This document shows, one piece after another, positions 35,042 to 43,576 of a stretch of DNA of 64,000 bases. Origin of the DNA: Armatimonas rosea (GTDB lineage: Bacteria; Armatimonadota; Armatimonadia; Armatimonadales; Armatimonadaceae); the NCBI RefSeq assembly GCF_014202505.1, contig NZ_JACHGW010000004.1, positions 62,001-126,000 on the forward strand, written 5' to 3'. Each line of letters starts with the position of its first letter. Positions within the stretch are counted from its first letter, which is position 1. The notes beneath the pieces are model-generated. The model saw only the letters and a program-made list of their open reading frames with translations, was not told where the DNA came from and did not search any database. The translations under genes and the position numbers were made by a program.

Positions 35042-35623
35042 TTAGCTCTCAAGGTGCGCGGTATCGTTGACCCGCACCAGTCGGTTGTCTCCCTCGCCCA
35101 GCTGGACAACCGAGAGGCTGGTGTTTCCCAGGGTGAAGTAGCGCATTCCCTCCACCGAGTGCCCGGCGGCGGCGGCCAAAATGGCCCGGAGTGCGCCACC
35201 GTGTCCCACGACAAGGGCGACTCTTTCCAGCGGGGCAATGGCGTCCAGCACGCGCTCCCAGACACTCTCCTGAGACTCTGCATCGGCGGCGCGCTCATGG
35301 CTCCCAGGGGCATACCCCACCTCCGCATGGGTCCTGCCCTCCCATGAGCCAAACCCCCGCTCCCGGAGGCGTGAGTCGGTCTGGAGGGCAAGCCCGGTCT
35401 CAAGAAGCGTCGCCGTCTCAACAGCTCGGGAGAGGTCTGAGGCGACCAACCGCTCGGGACGTGGGAGCCCTCCCCGCTCCCAGAGCCGCTGGAGGCGGTC
35501 CCGTAGCAAGCGTGCTTGTGCCCGCCCCGTTTCATTGAGCGGGACATCGCACTGCCCCTGCCAGCGGTTCTGCGCGTTCCAGTCGGTCTCACCGTGCCGC
35601 ACCAATAAAAGTGTCTTGGGCAT
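35042..35623 (-). CDS. Histidine phosphatase family protein (phosphoglycerate mutase-like)
   Basis: 193 aa. LVRHGETDWN at 7-16 with catalytic His10; SDLSRAVETA; and VVGHGGALRA containing the second His. The length and sequence fit the cofactor-independent-looking CobC/GpmB-type branch, which acts on small phosphoesters such as adenosylcobalamin 5'-phosphate. The sequence does not settle the substrate. Its start overlaps the DsbA-like gene end by one base. Confidence 0.88.
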   Translation of the reverse strand: MPKTLLLVRHGETDWNAQNRWQGQCDVPLNETGRAQARLLRDRLQRLWERGGLPRPERLVASDLSRAVETATLLETGLALQTDSRLRERGFGSWEGRTHAEVGYAPGSHERAADAESQESVWERVLDAIAPLERVALVVGHGGALRAILAAAAGHSVEGMRYFTLGNTSLSVVQLGEGDNRLVRVNDTAHLES

Positions 35624-36345
35624 TACGGTGGTGGCGGCATCAGCGCGGGCTTGGAGCCATCGTCGGGCGGGGGCGGTAGCTTCACAACACCCTTAAGCGC
35701 CTCGACCAGCCGCCGGTAGCCCGTAATGATCGAGACCTGATGGGTTTGCTTGTCATGGACGATAAAGGTCGGGGTCTGCGAGACCCCCGCAGCGATTCCC
35801 GCCTCTTTGTCCGCATCCACGAGCTTATTGAGGGCGGCGTCCTTGCGCTGAGCCTCAAATGCCGCCATGTCCACTCCGGTCGCCTGGACCGCCTTGACGA
35901 TCATCTCCTCGGTTAGGTCCTCTTTGGGGCCTTTCATCAGGTTCGCGTAGACGTCCCAGAACTTCCCCTGCTTTGCACAGAACTCTGCAGCCATCGCCGC
36001 GGGGCGAGCAAACGGGTGCGGCTCATCGAGCGGGTAGTGCCGAAACCCGAAGTACACCTCGGGAAACTCTTTTCCAAAGAGCTTAACCCCGGAGTCGTAG
36101 GCAAACCGGCACGACGGGCACTGGAAGTCCGCAAACTCGATAATCGTTATGCGCGCATCCGGGTTGCCCTTGAAGTGCTGGGTGGTCTTCTTCAAACCAT
36201 CGAACTTCGCCTCGTCTAAGGGAGCCGGAGTCGGGCTGGGGGTTGGTGGGGTCTCCGGGACGCCATCCTTATTGAAGACCAGAAAGCCTGCTCCCAGCGC
36301 AACAATGGCTCCCATGATTGCAAAAAGTTTTTGCTCTGATTTCAT
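35623..36345 (-). CDS. DsbA-like thioredoxin-fold disulfide oxidoreductase, membrane-anchored
   Basis: 240 aa from ATG 36345. One N-terminal membrane anchor (residues 7-24), a Pro/Thr-rich linker, then the DsbA fold: active site CPSC at 76-79, cis-Pro loop SQTPTFIV. The tail is Pro-rich. It should introduce or isomerise disulfides in periplasmic proteins. ATGA overlap with the VKOR gene indicates that VKOR reoxidises it. An upstream extension in frame to 36618 overlaps VKOR and is rejected. Confidence 0.9.
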   Translation of the reverse strand: MKSEQKLFAIMGAIVALGAGFLVFNKDGVPETPPTPSPTPAPLDEAKFDGLKKTTQHFKGNPDARITIIEFADFQCPSCRFAYDSGVKLFGKEFPEVYFGFRHYPLDEPHPFARPAAMAAEFCAKQGKFWDVYANLMKGPKEDLTEEMIVKAVQATGVDMAAFEAQRKDAALNKLVDADKEAGIAAGVSQTPTFIVHDKQTHQVSIITGYRRLVEALKGVVKLPPPPDDGSKPALMPPPP

Positions 36346-36809
36346 GATTTCTTTGTCGTTCCACCGACAAGGGGCCGAAGCCAGTCGGTCAAGAGTAGTA
36401 GGAATATACCCGCAATGATGCCCTGGCTGGTCATGCACCACTTGCAAATCTGACGGAGAATATTGACCTCGATGTAGGTGAGCCAGAGAGAGAACCCCAG
36501 CGCTCCCACGGCGAGAGCCAAGCTGACCCCCAAGATCTGCCGGCTGCGCTTGAGGTCGTCGGTGCCGGTCCGCAGGAACGAGAGCGCGGCGAGGGCGAGA
36601 TAGCCAAAGGTCCCCCACATCGCCACCGGGGGGCCGTCCCCCACGGGAAATCGAGAGTACTTGCTCAGCGCGACACCCGCACAGGGCGATGGTGCACCAT
36701 GGGTCTCGCCACAGGGAATGTCAAGAGGATGAGAGTGCATGCTCCACATGTAGGCGGCGACAACGAGCCCGAAGATGGAGAGGATAAAGACAACGCGATT
36801 GAGTACCAT
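36342..36809 (-). CDS. Vitamin K epoxide reductase (VKOR) family protein
   Basis: 155 aa from ATG 36809. Integral membrane protein with four helices; cysteine pairs Cys33/Cys43 in the outer loop and CKWC (122-125) at the quinone site. Bacterial VKOR oxidises DsbA-type proteins and passes electrons to (mena)quinone, replacing DsbB. AAAGGAGG (36825-36818) gives a classic Shine-Dalgarno 8 nt before the ATG, and TACAAT (36842-36837) the promoter, so this operon is led, not leaderless. Confidence 0.92.
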   Translation of the reverse strand: MVLNRVVFILSIFGLVVAAYMWSMHSHPLDIPCGETHGAPSPCAGVALSKYSRFPVGDGPPVAMWGTFGYLALAALSFLRTGTDDLKRSRQILGVSLALAVGALGFSLWLTYIEVNILRQICKWCMTSQGIIAGIFLLLLTDWLRPLVGGTTKKS

Positions 36810-36910
36810 CAAACGAACCTCCTTTCTACGTCGCCTATTGTACCGTGGCCCCGCCTTGGAAGTTCCCTCTCCCCTTTGTCTTGGCGTTTTGGCGCGGTAG
36901 AATGTCCGAT

Positions 36911-38104
36911 GTGACCATTGAAGAGCAAGTTGAACTCCTCGCGCGCGGCGCGAGCCTTATCGTCCCTGAGAACGGCCTGAAAGCCAAGCTAGAGAAGTCC
37001 GCCAAGACCGGTAAGCCCCTCATCGTCAAGCTTGGGCTCGATCCCACTGCGCCCGATATCCACCTCGGCTTTGCGGTGGTCCTGCGCAAGATGCGCCAGT
37101 TTCAGGACCTGGGCCACCGTGTGACCATTATTATCGGGGACTACACCACCCTGATCGGGGACCCATCGGGGCGCTCCGCCACCCGCCCGATGCTCTCGTC
37201 CGAGCAGATCGCCGAGAACGCCGCGACCTATGTCGAGCAGCTCTCCGTCATCCTCGACCGGGAGAAGACCGATGTCCGCTTCAACTCCGAGTGGCTGGGC
37301 AAGCTCAGCTTCGCAGACCTGGTCAAGCTCACCAGCAAGATCACGGTCGCGCAGGTGCTCACTCGCGACGATTTTAAGAAGCGCTGGGACGCCAGCCAGC
37401 CGATCTCTCTCCACGAGCTCCTCTACCCCCTCGCCCAAGGCTACGACTCCGTGGCGATCCAGGCCGATGTGGAGATGGGGGGGCTGGATCAGACCTTCAA
37501 CATCCTCACGGGCCGCGAGCTCCAGAGCGACCCAGAGATCGGACAGGACCCGCAGATTGGCTTCTTCATGCCGCTCCTGGTCGGCTTAGACGGTCAGAAA
37601 AAGATGAGCAAGAGCCTGGGCAACTACATTGGAATCGCCGAGCCCGCGCTGAGTCAGTACTCCAAGGTCATGAGCCTCGGCGATGAGCAGATGTCGATGT
37701 ATTTTCTGCTCTGCACCGATGTGCCCGTCGCGGCGTTTGAGGAGATTCTCAAGGCCCCGAATCCCATGGAGGCAAAGCACCGGCTCGCCACGGAGATCGT
37801 GACGATCTACCACGGCCCCGACGAAGCCCAGGCGGCGAGCGCCGAGTGGAAGCGCATTCACTCGGCGCGGCAGTTCCCCAGCGATGCACCGGAGCTTGTT
37901 GTCCCCGAGAGCCCTATCAATATTGTCGCACTCGTTCGCCACGCCGGCTTTGCTCCCAGCAACGGCGAGGCCCGACGCCTCATTGAGCAAGGTGGTGTCA
38001 AGCTCAACGGTGAAAAAATCTCCGACCCCGCGGCCCTGATTACCATCACGGACAATGCGGAGTTTCAAGTAGGGCGCAAAAACTTCGCGCGCCTGAAGTT
38101 ATAG
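36911..38104 (+). CDS. tyrS: Tyrosyl-tRNA synthetase
   Basis: Class I synthetase charging tRNA-Tyr. 397 aa from GTG 36911. HIGH-type motif in LDPTAPDIHLGFAVVLRK, KMSKS in the form QKKMSKSLG, and a C-terminal S4 RNA-binding domain (GEARRLIEQGGVKLNGEKI). TAGAAT (36898-36903) ends exactly 7 nt before the GTG; the in-frame ATG 36902 overlaps that -10 box (TAGAATG) and cannot be on the mRNA if this promoter is used. Conventional annotation may pick the ATG. Confidence 0.95.
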   Translation: MTIEEQVELLARGASLIVPENGLKAKLEKSAKTGKPLIVKLGLDPTAPDIHLGFAVVLRKMRQFQDLGHRVTIIIGDYTTLIGDPSGRSATRPMLSSEQIAENAATYVEQLSVILDREKTDVRFNSEWLGKLSFADLVKLTSKITVAQVLTRDDFKKRWDASQPISLHELLYPLAQGYDSVAIQADVEMGGLDQTFNILTGRELQSDPEIGQDPQIGFFMPLLVGLDGQKKMSKSLGNYIGIAEPALSQYSKVMSLGDEQMSMYFLLCTDVPVAAFEEILKAPNPMEAKHRLATEIVTIYHGPDEAQAASAEWKRIHSARQFPSDAPELVVPESPINIVALVRHAGFAPSNGEARRLIEQGGVKLNGEKISDPAALITITDNAEFQVGRKNFARLKL

Positions 38105-38186
38105 GTACGGGTCTTGCACAACAACCAATTCCGGTGTATCTAAACCTATGTCAGAAAATAGGTAGTGTCCTCTGTCTACCTCGAAC

Positions 38187-39314
38187 GTGAACATGTCCTT
38201 GGAACAGTCACTGTTAAATCTTGAAATCGTGCTCAAGCTTGGGCTCCGAGCGGCGAAGCAGTGCGTCCTTCCCCCTAAAACCAGAACACGGGATATCTTC
38301 CTTTGCCTGGTTGACCACTTTGAGCCACACGTCGGGCAAGTGTCGGATGAGCAAGCGCATGTTCGCATGGAGGACTGGATGGTCCGGTATCCCCAGATCG
38401 CGCAGCGCCACCAAGATGCCGACGGCGTGCACCCTGCCCACTCCTTTTTCTATCCCTACGATGAGTTTGATGCCTGGGAGTTCTCTCAACTCGCCGAGCT
38501 CTGCGCTCAGGGTTGGGGCGAGATCGACCTCCACCTCCACCACCGTGATGATACGTCGGACTCGCTTCGGGAGAAGTTTCGAGCGGCCATACAGCTCTAC
38601 CATCAGTCGGGCGTGCTGCCCCTCTGGCCCGACGATAGGCCCGCCTGGGGCTTTATTCATGGCAACTGGGCTCTGGACAACTCGCGCCACGAGCATGGCC
38701 GAAATTTTTGTGGCGTCAATAACGAGCTCACCCTGCTTGCCGAAGAAGGTTGCTACGCGGACTTTACCTTTCCCGCCTGGCAACAGAGTGCGCAACCACG
38801 GCAGATCAATAGTATTTTTTACGCAGCCGACGATCCCACGCAGCCAAAGTCGTACGACACGGGGGTGACGATCCGGTGCGGCGGTAGGGCATCGGGGACG
38901 CTGCTACTCGTCCAGGGCCCCTTGCACGTCTCTTGGAAAAGTACACGCAAGGGCCCTCGGCTCGCGATGGACGATGGCGACCTAGCCTCCTACCGGCGGT
39001 ACACACCGGCACGTTTAGATAACTGGGTACAGACAGGCATCCAAGTGAAGGGCAGACCAGATCGGGTCTTTATCAAGCTTCACTGCCACGGGGCCGCCGA
39101 TGCCAACCGAGCCGCGTTGCTCGATCACGATCTTGACACGATGTTTAGCGATGCCGAGAGCCGCTACAACGACGGTAAAAACTACCGCCTCCACTATGTG
39201 ACGGCCCGTGAGATGTACAACATTATCAAGGCGACCGAAGCAAACTCCCCCCGGCCCATCTCCGAGCTCCGAGACTACATTCTTCGGCGTCCCCCCGTGG
39301 CGTCAAACCGCTAA
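38187..39314 (+). CDS. Polysaccharide deacetylase-like protein
   Basis: 375 aa. It resembles an uncharacterised family near the NodB carbohydrate esterases: CLVDHFEPH (about 41-49), AHSFFYP, IDLHLHHRDDT (metal-type His cluster), FIHGNWALDNS and CGVNNELTLLAEEGCYADFT. No signal peptide. Such proteins often occur in polysaccharide loci. Here it stands alone between tyrS and tRNA-Asn. Catalysis is inferred from the His/Asp pattern only. Confidence 0.7.
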   Translation: MNMSLEQSLLNLEIVLKLGLRAAKQCVLPPKTRTRDIFLCLVDHFEPHVGQVSDEQAHVRMEDWMVRYPQIAQRHQDADGVHPAHSFFYPYDEFDAWEFSQLAELCAQGWGEIDLHLHHRDDTSDSLREKFRAAIQLYHQSGVLPLWPDDRPAWGFIHGNWALDNSRHEHGRNFCGVNNELTLLAEEGCYADFTFPAWQQSAQPRQINSIFYAADDPTQPKSYDTGVTIRCGGRASGTLLLVQGPLHVSWKSTRKGPRLAMDDGDLASYRRYTPARLDNWVQTGIQVKGRPDRVFIKLHCHGAADANRAALLDHDLDTMFSDAESRYNDGKNYRLHYVTAREMYNIIKATEANSPRPISELRDYILRRPPVASNR

Positions 39315-39413
39315 GCAAACCGCCAGGCGAGACAATCCGTTTAAAAAATAAAGAAGAGATGGCGTCACTTTTGCGACGACACCTCTCCTCAAAATCGATT
39401 ATCTCGATTAAAG

Positions 39414-39485
39414 CTCCCCCGACTGGATTCGAACCAGTGACCCTTCGGTTAACAGCCGAATGCTCTACCGCTGAGCTACAAGGGA
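39414..39485 (-). tRNA. tRNA-Asn (GTT)
   Basis: 72 nt, minus strand. Acceptor TCCCTTG pairs with CGGGGGA (three G-T wobbles counted through the stem); D arm GCTC/GAGC; anticodon stem TTCGG/CCGAA with loop CTGTTAA, anticodon GTT; T arm ACTGG/CCAGT with loop TTCGAAT. The 3' CCA is not encoded. Confidence 0.95.
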
Positions 39486-39497
39486 ACGGCGAACTGG

Positions 39498-39526
39498 GTT
39501 ATACCATGCCTACAGTGGCCGCGCAA
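39498..39526 (-). promoter_or_regulatory. Promoter of tRNA-Asn
   Basis: Minus strand -35 TTGCGC (39526-39521), 17-bp spacer, -10 TATAAC (39503-39498); transcription would start about 6 nt before the mature 5' end. Confidence 0.65.
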
Positions 39527-39554
39527 GCCTTCCGGAAAAATTGCTTGAAGTCCA

Positions 39555-39619
39555 TTGCATTGGGCACAAAGGGACGGTATAATCCGCTTGTAAGACTTTG
39601 TGAACATGTTCACAAAGTC
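39555..39619 (+). promoter_or_regulatory. menG promoter with perfect 26-bp palindromic operator
   Basis: -35 TTGCAT (39555-39560), 17-bp spacer, -10 TATAAT (39578-39583). Directly downstream, 39594-39619 is a perfect palindrome with half-site GACTTTGTGAACA. Its core TGTGA-N6-TCACA is the symmetric CRP/FNR-superfamily site and also fits some GntR-type operators. Position at about +4 to +29 implies repression, unless it acts as an RNA hairpin. Confidence 0.75.
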
Positions 39620-39634
39620 GGTAGAAGAAAGCAA

Positions 39635-40360
39635 ATGACACACCCAGTCTCCGAGCCCCTCCCTGCGCCCGAAGCCAAGCACGACTACGTTGAGGCGATG
39701 TTTGATGCGATCGCGCCACGCTACGACCTGCTCAACTCGGTGCTCTCCCTCAAGCTCCATGGACGCTGGCGGCACACGGCGGCGCGTCAAGCAGAGCTCA
39801 AAGCGGGAGATCGGGTGCTGGATGTCTGCACTGGCACGGGGGATTTTGCCTGCGAGCTAGGCCGCTGGGTTGGCCCCACGGGAGAGGTGATCGGGACCGA
39901 TTTCTCCAAGGAGATGCTCCGGTTTGGGGAGCCCAAGCTCGCCAAGCACCCCAATGTGACACTCCAGTGGGCCGATACCCAAGCCCTCCCCTTCCCCGAT
40001 GCGCACTTCGAGGCGGTCACGGTTGCCTTTGGAATTCGCAATGTCGCCGATACGCAGCAGGGACTTAACGAGATGGCGCGGGTGACCAAGCCAGGAGGGC
40101 GTGTGGTCATCCTGGAGTTCAATCGCCCAACCAATCCGGTTGTCGCCTGGGGCTATGGGCTCTATCAGAGGCTCATGCCGGCAATTGGCGGGATGATCTC
40201 GGGCCGACGGAGCGCCTATGTCTATCTCCCAGCCTCCATCGATGCGTTCCACTCCCGCGAGCAGCTTAAGACACTCATGGAGACCGCGGGCCTCCACTCC
40301 GTCACGGTGACGGACCTCAACTTGGGAACGGTGGTGATCCACCGAGGAATAAAGAAATGA
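39635..40360 (+). CDS. menG: Demethylmenaquinone / ubiquinone methyltransferase
   Basis: 241 aa from ATG 39635. SAM-dependent C-methylation of demethylmenaquinone, the last step of menaquinone synthesis. Family signatures: FDAIAPRYDLLNSVLSLKLH, SAM motif VLDVCTGTGDFA, AFGIRNV and RVVILEFNRP. Called MenG rather than UbiE since no ubiquinone genes are seen and the next gene makes the prenyl tail. Longer upstream frames read through the tRNA-Asn region and are rejected. Regulated by the palindrome-bearing promoter just upstream; overlaps the next gene by ATGA. Confidence 0.93.
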   Translation: MTHPVSEPLPAPEAKHDYVEAMFDAIAPRYDLLNSVLSLKLHGRWRHTAARQAELKAGDRVLDVCTGTGDFACELGRWVGPTGEVIGTDFSKEMLRFGEPKLAKHPNVTLQWADTQALPFPDAHFEAVTVAFGIRNVADTQQGLNEMARVTKPGGRVVILEFNRPTNPVVAWGYGLYQRLMPAIGGMISGRRSAYVYLPASIDAFHSREQLKTLMETAGLHSVTVTDLNLGTVVIHRGIKK

Positions 40361-41352
40361 CAGCCACTCGCCCGGAAGGGTTGCTTGCGTGCATTGAAGA
40401 CGACCTCACAAAAGTCGAAGAGCGCCTGGTCGCAGAGACCCGCTCGGATATCGGCGAGGTTCGTGCGATCTCGGGACACACGCTCCTCTCGGGTGGGAAG
40501 CGCCTCCGCCCCGCCATTGCGCTCCTCGCCGCACGCTGTGTCGGGCGCTCGTTTGACACACACCGTGCCTACGCTGCCGCCGCGGCGGTCGAGCTGATCC
40601 ACATGGCCACGCTGATGCACGATGACGTGGTCGATGAGGCCCCCGAGCGCCGTGGCCGCCCCACCGCCAACGCGGTCTATGGCAATAGCATCACGATCTT
40701 GACGGGCGATTTCCTCCTGGCGAAGTCGATCTGGCTGCTCTCCCGCGATGAAGAAAACCTCAATTTGGTGCGGCTCTTTGCCGATGTGACGATCGCGATG
40801 GCGGAGGGGGAGGTGCTCCAGGCCGCGGTTGCGCGAAACTGGAACCTGAACCTCACCACCTACGAGCAGGTGATCGAGCGCAAGACGGCCCGCTTCCTCG
40901 CGGGCTGCACCGAGGCGGGAGCCTATCTGGGGGGCGGCACCGAGGCCGAGACCGCCGCGATGCGCGCCTTTGGTCACCACCTCGGAATCGCGTTCCAGAT
41001 CGCCGATGACCTTCTGGACTTCTTAGGCGACCCCAAGCAGACCGGCAAGCCGCTGGGAACGGACCTCAAGGACGGCCGCGTAACCCTCCCGCTGATCCAC
41101 ACCCTCGCCCACTGCGACCCGGCAACCCGCGCCGAACTCCTCACCACCCTGGAGCGTGGCCAGGCCCTCACCGACTCGGAGATCGCGGCCCTCACGGCTG
41201 TGATCGCCCGCCTTGGAGGCTTCGAGGTCGCACGCCAAGAGGCCGAGCAGCGCATGGAGCGCGCCCTCGCCGAGCTAAACCGCTTCCCCGAGTCCGCCTA
41301 CCGCGATGCCCTCATCCGCCTCGCCGGCTACGTGGTCGCGCGGGATCGCTAG
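40357..41352 (+). CDS. Polyprenyl (heptaprenyl/octaprenyl-type) diphosphate synthase
   Basis: 331 aa. Trans-isoprenyl diphosphate synthase. GGKRLRPAI, first Asp-rich motif LMHDDVVDEA, and second DDLLDF. The residue before the first Asp-rich motif is small/medium, as in enzymes making long chains for quinones, but exact chain length cannot be read. Translationally coupled to menG (ATGA), supporting a role in the menaquinone side chain. No separate small subunit (HepS) is seen. Confidence 0.92.
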   Translation: MTATRPEGLLACIEDDLTKVEERLVAETRSDIGEVRAISGHTLLSGGKRLRPAIALLAARCVGRSFDTHRAYAAAAAVELIHMATLMHDDVVDEAPERRGRPTANAVYGNSITILTGDFLLAKSIWLLSRDEENLNLVRLFADVTIAMAEGEVLQAAVARNWNLNLTTYEQVIERKTARFLAGCTEAGAYLGGGTEAETAAMRAFGHHLGIAFQIADDLLDFLGDPKQTGKPLGTDLKDGRVTLPLIHTLAHCDPATRAELLTTLERGQALTDSEIAALTAVIARLGGFEVARQEAEQRMERALAELNRFPESAYRDALIRLAGYVVARDR

Positions 41353-41358
41353 CGCCGC

Positions 41359-41484
41359 CGTGTGCGGGGATTGGAAATCCCCGGCACCAAATTTAGGAGC
41401 GTCCCGAGGACGCGCAGGATTCGCGTTTTCCGCGCCCACGGGGCGCTCCCACCCTTGAAACGGGGATTGAAATCCCCGCACACA
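41359..41484. repeat. Large nested palindrome (REP-like)
   Basis: The outer arms TGTGCGGGGATT...AAATCCCC (41360-41382) and GGGGATTGAAATCCCCGCA (about 41462-41480) are near-complementary and each also forms its own small hairpin. Inside, GGAGCGTCCCGAGGACGC (41396-41413) can pair with GCGCCCACGGGGCGCTCC (41432-41449). The inner arm is shared with the terminator at 16139, suggesting a repeat family. Confidence 0.6.
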
Positions 41485-41519
41485 GCAGGAAAACCGTGGT
41501 CCATGTCGAACCTGAGAGT

Positions 41520-42635
41520 ATGTCTGACCTGCGACCCGTGAAATTTGGCGTCATTGGCTGCGGAGCGATCTCCGGAGCCTACTTCAACGCCACAAAGCTC
41601 TTCCCCACCCTCTCTATCGCCGCCTGCGCCGACCTCGATCTGGCCCGTGCCGAGGCCGCCGCAGAGAAAAATGGCTGCCGCGCCCTCTCGGTCGATGCGC
41701 TTCTCACCGACCCGGAGATTGAGATTGTCATCAACCTGACCATTCCCAAGGCCCACTATGCGGTCACCAAGGCAGCGCTGGAGGCGGGTAAGCATGTCCA
41801 CCTGGAGAAGCCTCTCGCGGTGACCTTTGAAGAGGGTGCAGCGCTGGTCGCGCTGGCCAAAGAGAAAGGGCTACGGCTCGGATGCGCCCCGGATACGTTT
41901 CTGGGTGGCGGGCACCAGACCTGCCGTAAGCTAATCGACGATGGCGCGATTGGCGAGCCCGTGGCGGCGATGGCGACCATGCTCTCCCGCGGCCACGAGA
42001 CCTGGCACCCCGCGCCGGAGTTCTACTACAAGCCCGGCGGCGGCCCGATGCTGGACATGGGCCCGTACTACCTCACCGCCCTGGTCAACATGCTCGGCTC
42101 GATCAAGCGCCTCACGGGTAGCACGCGAACGACCTTTGCCCAGCGCACTATCACCAGCCAGCCGCTCAATGGGACGGTGATCGATGTCGAGGTTCCCACC
42201 CACTACTCCGGTGTGATCGACTTTGCCGGCGGCGCAATCGCACAGATCGTCCAGAGCTTCGATGTCTACGGCGTCCCCCCGTTCTCGCCCATCGTGGTCT
42301 TTGGCACCGAGGGAACCCTCGCCGTGCCCGATCCCAATGGCTTTGGTGGCCCGGTCAAGCTCAAGCGCGGCAAGGACGACTGGACCGAGGTTCCCCTGAC
42401 TCATGGCTATACCAACAACAGCCGCGGAATTGGAGCTGCCGATATCGCGGTCGCCATCCAGACGGACCGTGCGCATCGCTGCTCGGGCGACCTTGCCTGC
42501 CACGTGCTGGAGGCCATGATCGGCTTTCACACCTCGTCGGAGAGCGGCACCCACTACGCCATGCAGACCACGGTCGAGCGCCCCGAAAGCCTCCCCGCCC
42601 TCGCGGCGCTTCCTGTGTCTGCACTGCTCGGCTAA
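41520..42635 (+). CDS. Gfo/Idh/MocA family oxidoreductase
   Basis: 371 aa from ATG 41520 (379 from an in-frame GTG-type start at 41496). NAD(P)-binding Rossmann domain KFGVIGCGAISGAYF near the start, the EKPLA motif at about residue 100, then the alpha/beta dimerisation domain (GGGPMLDMGPYYLTALVNMLG). Typical substrates are sugars or inositols; not resolved here. The TAA stop shares a base with the next ATG, so this gene and the ABC ATPase are coupled although functionally unrelated by sequence. Confidence 0.88.
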   Translation: MSDLRPVKFGVIGCGAISGAYFNATKLFPTLSIAACADLDLARAEAAAEKNGCRALSVDALLTDPEIEIVINLTIPKAHYAVTKAALEAGKHVHLEKPLAVTFEEGAALVALAKEKGLRLGCAPDTFLGGGHQTCRKLIDDGAIGEPVAAMATMLSRGHETWHPAPEFYYKPGGGPMLDMGPYYLTALVNMLGSIKRLTGSTRTTFAQRTITSQPLNGTVIDVEVPTHYSGVIDFAGGAIAQIVQSFDVYGVPPFSPIVVFGTEGTLAVPDPNGFGGPVKLKRGKDDWTEVPLTHGYTNNSRGIGAADIAVAIQTDRAHRCSGDLACHVLEAMIGFHTSSESGTHYAMQTTVERPESLPALAALPVSALLG

Positions 42636-43576
42636 TGCCTAACCTGGCCCTGGAAACCCACCAGCTCCGCAAGGTCTACTCTGGCGCCCCGCAAGCGGCG
42701 GTCGAAGCCCTCGACCTGAGTGTCCCCGAGGGCGCGGTGTTTGGGTTTCTAGGGCCCAACGGGGCAGGCAAGACCACGACTATCGGGATGCTGCTGGGCA
42801 ATGTCCGCCCCACCAGTGGCTCGGCGACCGTGCTCGGAAAGCCGATCGGAGACCGCAACACGCGGCGCTCTATCGGCTACCTCCCCGAGAAGTTCCAGTT
42901 TCATGAGTTTCTGACCGGCACCGAGTTTCTCGACCTGCACGGGCGGCTCTATGGGCTTGACGCCGCCACGCGCAAGGCCCGCATCCCGGAGGCACTGGAG
43001 CGGGTTGGGCTCGGCGAAAAAGCCAAGACGCCACTCAAGGCGTTCTCCAAGGGCATGCAGCAGCGCGCCGGACTGGCGCAGGCCGTGCTCCACAAGCCAC
43101 GCCTCGTGATCCTCGATGAGCCAACCAGCGCCCTTGATCCGCTCGGTCGGCGCATTGTTCGCGAGCTGATTGTCTCGCTCAAGGAGGAAGGCACTACCGT
43201 CGTGCTCAACTCCCACCTGCTCTCAGAAGTGGAGACGACCTGTGATTTTGTGGCGATAATCCGGCGCGGACGCGTGGTCAAGCAAGGGACACTGGCGGAG
43301 CTGACAGCACAACCGGCCTCAGTTGTGATAGAGTTGGAAGGCATTTCGGAGAGGCAGCTTCTGGCGGCACAGGCCTTTGGTCCCGTGGAGCACACGGACA
43401 CGTGGCTGAGAGTCGAGACTGAGGCGACCGCCGCGCTGGTGAGTGCGCTCGTGGGAGCCGGTGCGCAGGTGCGCGCCGTGACCCCGGCCCGCCAGAGCCT
43501 GGAAGATGCCTTTATCCGATTGATGGAGGATGGGACAGACAGTGGCTCAGAAGTGGACAGTCAAGACGCCCGGTGA
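42635..43576 (+). CDS. ABC transporter ATP-binding protein (ABC-2/CcmA type)
   Basis: 313 aa. Walker A GPNGAGKTTTIG, signature FSKGMQQRAGLAQA, Walker B LVILDEPTSALDP, His switch region NSHLLSEVE; a C-terminal accessory domain (about 215-313). Such ATPases usually pair with an ABC-2 permease, but no permease gene is adjacent: the next gene is map, overlapping by up to 47 bases. The partner must be encoded elsewhere, or the ATPase works without one. Confidence 0.9.
   Translation: MPNLALETHQLRKVYSGAPQAAVEALDLSVPEGAVFGFLGPNGAGKTTTIGMLLGNVRPTSGSATVLGKPIGDRNTRRSIGYLPEKFQFHEFLTGTEFLDLHGRLYGLDAATRKARIPEALERVGLGEKAKTPLKAFSKGMQQRAGLAQAVLHKPRLVILDEPTSALDPLGRRIVRELIVSLKEEGTTVVLNSHLLSEVETTCDFVAIIRRGRVVKQGTLAELTAQPASVVIELEGISERQLLAAQAFGPVEHTDTWLRVETEATAALVSALVGAGAQVRAVTPARQSLEDAFIRLMEDGTDSGSEVDSQDAR

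Noticed and set aside
35041-35592. A 335-aa frame joining a phosphatase to upstream sequence
   Set aside because: The extra 184 residues are the antisense-frame shadow of the histidine phosphatase; the phosphatase domain starts at ATG 35040.
36845-36910. Upstream ATG starts for tyrS (36845, 36902)
   Set aside because: 36902 lies inside the -10 box TAGAATG and 36845 before it; the family N-terminus needs neither.
41462-41480. GGGGATTGAAATCCCC looked like a CRISPR repeat end (GATTGAAA)
   Set aside because: Only one perfect copy and no regular spacers; it is the arm of a larger palindrome. No CRISPR array or cas gene is seen in the window.
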